Part shown: positions 6,151-7,410 of the stretch, piece after piece
Numbering within the stretch: position 1 is the stretch's first letter
How the letters are laid out: each line of letters begins with the position of its first letter
Source of the DNA: an uncultured Carnobacterium sp.
Lineage (GTDB): Bacteria; Bacillota; Bacilli; Lactobacillales; Aerococcaceae
Direction: 5' to 3'
Assembly (NCBI GenBank): GCA_937923125.1
Contig: CALALK010000113.1
Location: forward strand, 1 to 7,410
DNA length: 7,410 nucleotides
Program-made: the position numbers and the translations under genes
The notes under the pieces: generated by a model
The model's database searches: none
What the model was told of the DNA's origin: nothing
What the model saw: only the letters and a program-made list of their open reading frames with translations

Positions 6151-7410
6151 ATGACACAATTTGATACACCAGAATACTTAGCAAAGGTGGATGCTTGGTG
6201 GCGTGCAGCGAACTACATTTCAGTAGCTCAAATGTACTTAAAAGATAACCCACTTTTACGTCGTCCAATCCAAAAAGAAGACGTTAAACTTCATCCAATC
6301 GGACACTGGGGAACAATCGCAGGACAAAACTTCATTTATGCGCACTTAAACCGTGCTATTAATAAATATGACTTAGATATGTTCTACATTGAAGGACCAG
6401 GTCACGGTGGACAAGTAATGGTTTCTAACTCTTACTTAGATGGATCTTACACTGAGTTATACCCAGAAATCACTCAAGATGAAGCAGGGTTCAAACAATT
6501 ATGTAAAATCTTCTCATTCCCTGGAGGAATTGCGTCTCACGCGGCTCCAGAAACTCCTGGTTCAATTCACGAAGGTGGAGAATTAGGTTACTCATTATCA
6601 CATGCTACAGGTGCAATCTTAGATAATCCAAACGTAATTGCAGCAGCAGTTATCGGTGACGGAGAAGCTGAAACAGGTCCTTTAGCAGCTGGTTGGTTCT
6701 CAAACACATTCATCAACCCAGTAAACGATGGTGCCGTTTTACCAATCCTTTACTTAAACGGTGGTAAAATCCACAACCCAACTATTTTAGCTCGTCGTAC
6801 TGATGAAGAATTAACTCAATTCTTCAACGGTTTAGGATGGGATCCAATCTTTGTTGAAGGAACAGATCCTAAAGAAGTTCACCCATTAATGGCTGCTAAA
6901 TTAGATGAAGCTATTGAAAAAATCCAAGCAATTCAAAAAGAAGCTCGTTCTAAGAGCGCTGAAGAAGCTACAATGCCACATTGGCCAGTATTAGTAGTAC
7001 GTACTCCTAAAGGTTGGACAGGTCCAAAAGAATGGAACCATGAACCAATCGAAGGTGGATTCCGTGCTCACCAAGTTCCAATTCCAGTATCTGGAGAATC
7101 TATGGAACACATCGATAGTTTATTAGACTGGTTGAAATCATACCGTCCAGAAGAATTATTCGATGAAAATGGTAAATTAGTAGAAGAAATTGCTGCAATT
7201 TCTCCAAAAGGCCCACGTCGTATGAGCATGAACCCAATCACTAACGCAGGGGTTGTAAAACCTATGGAAATTACTGATTGGACTAAACATGCAATTGATA
7301 CAACAAAACCAGGTGCTATCCAAAAACAAGATATGATCGAATTTGGTAAATTTGCTGCTGACTTAGTAAAAGCAAACCCAGATAACTTCCGTATCTTTGG
7401 ACCAGACGAA
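6151..7410 (+). CDS. xpkA: Phosphoketolase (XpkA/Xfp family), N-terminal 420 residues, cut by window end
   Basis: This thiamine diphosphate enzyme cleaves xylulose 5-phosphate (and, in dual-specific members, fructose 6-phosphate) with phosphate to acetyl phosphate plus glyceraldehyde 3-phosphate or erythrose 4-phosphate. It is the key step of heterolactic and pentose fermentation. The visible part covers the N-terminal pyrophosphate-binding domain and the start of the next domain. Signature residues are H52 in HPIGHWGT, H85 in GPGHGG, H130 and H140 in [16 protein letters not shown]151, the cofactor motif GDGEAETGP (169-177) with N203 in LNGGKI, and H307 in FRAHQVP. It breaks off after RIFGPDE at residue 420; the family is about 790-820 long. 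Start ATG 6151 fits the family N-terminus ([17 protein letters not shown]). Leu is mostly TTA and all 13 Arg codons are CGT, unlike the repair genes, suggesting high expression. It is a separate unit after the terminator. Substrate preference cannot be read from this part. Confidence 0.97.
   Translation, partial: MTQFDTPEYLAKVDAWWRAANYISVAQMYLKDNPLLRRPIQKEDVKLHPIGHWGTIAGQNFIYAHLNRAINKYDLDMFYIEGPGHGGQVMVSNSYLDGSYTELYPEITQDEAGFKQLCKIFSFPGGIASHAAPETPGSIHEGGELGYSLSHATGAILDNPNVIAAAVIGDGEAETGPLAAGWFSNTFINPVNDGAVLPILYLNGGKIHNPTILARRTDEELTQFFNGLGWDPIFVEGTDPKEVHPLMAAKLDEAIEKIQAIQKEARSKSAEEATMPHWPVLVVRTPKGWTGPKEWNHEPIEGGFRAHQVPIPVSGESMEHIDSLLDWLKSYRPEELFDENGKLVEEIAAISPKGPRRMSMNPITNAGVVKPMEITDWTKHAIDTTKPGAIQKQDMIEFGKFAADLVKANPDNFRIFGPDE

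Noticed and set aside
6093..6164. TTG-start frame of 23 codons after GAAGGA, overlapping the phosphoketolase start
   Set aside because: The Shine-Dalgarno-like AAGGA is only 3 nt before the TTG, too close for normal initiation, and the basic peptide matches nothing I recognise.
6008..6268. An 86-codon open frame on the minus strand across the phosphoketolase start
   Set aside because: It overlaps the leader and the first codons of a certain gene. I recognise no family in its translation and saw no clear ribosome binding site. It is most likely a chance frame.

Overview
The window is low-GC Firmicute DNA. Gene content, codon use and protein sequences fit a lactic acid bacterium of the order Lactobacillales. 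Carnobacteriaceae, for example a Granulicatella-like organism, is my best guess; this is inferred from general resemblance and no search was run. All five genes lie on the + strand.

Positions 1-5817 look like one compact operon, or its distal part: ymdB (phosphodiesterase), mutS, mutL, msrB, then a strong intrinsic terminator at about 5787-5817. Gaps between genes are only 23, 3 and 11 nt. The mutL ribosome binding site lies inside the end of mutS, and the msrB Shine-Dalgarno overlaps the mutL stop codon, so translation is probably coupled. MutS finds mismatches. MutL carries the DQHA(x)2E(x)4E endonuclease motif expected where there is no MutH, and both proteins show plausible beta-clamp-binding peptides. 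MsrB repairs oxidised methionine, so the operon joins DNA repair to protein repair. YmdB heads the visible set. In many Firmicutes it follows rny (RNase Y), which may lie just upstream of the window.

Positions 5818-6150 hold no convincing gene. They form an unusually elaborate upstream region for the next gene, with two candidate sigma-A promoters (P1 near 5848-5877, P2 near 6038-6066), a 13-bp direct repeat, an inverted repeat, several RNA segments that could pair in mutually exclusive ways, and a possible 15-codon reading frame ending in RWWVW. A P1 transcript would carry a leader of about 265 nt and a P2 transcript only about 78 nt.

Positions 6151-7410 are the first 420 codons of a phosphoketolase (xpkA/xfp type), cut by the window edge. 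Its codon use is sharply biased (all 13 Arg codons are CGT), unlike the repair genes, which points to high expression in central sugar metabolism.

The genes themselves are ordinary family members. I see no mobile element, CRISPR array, tRNA or rRNA. The part most worth a second look is the phosphoketolase leader; every regulatory reading of it is inference from sequence patterns.
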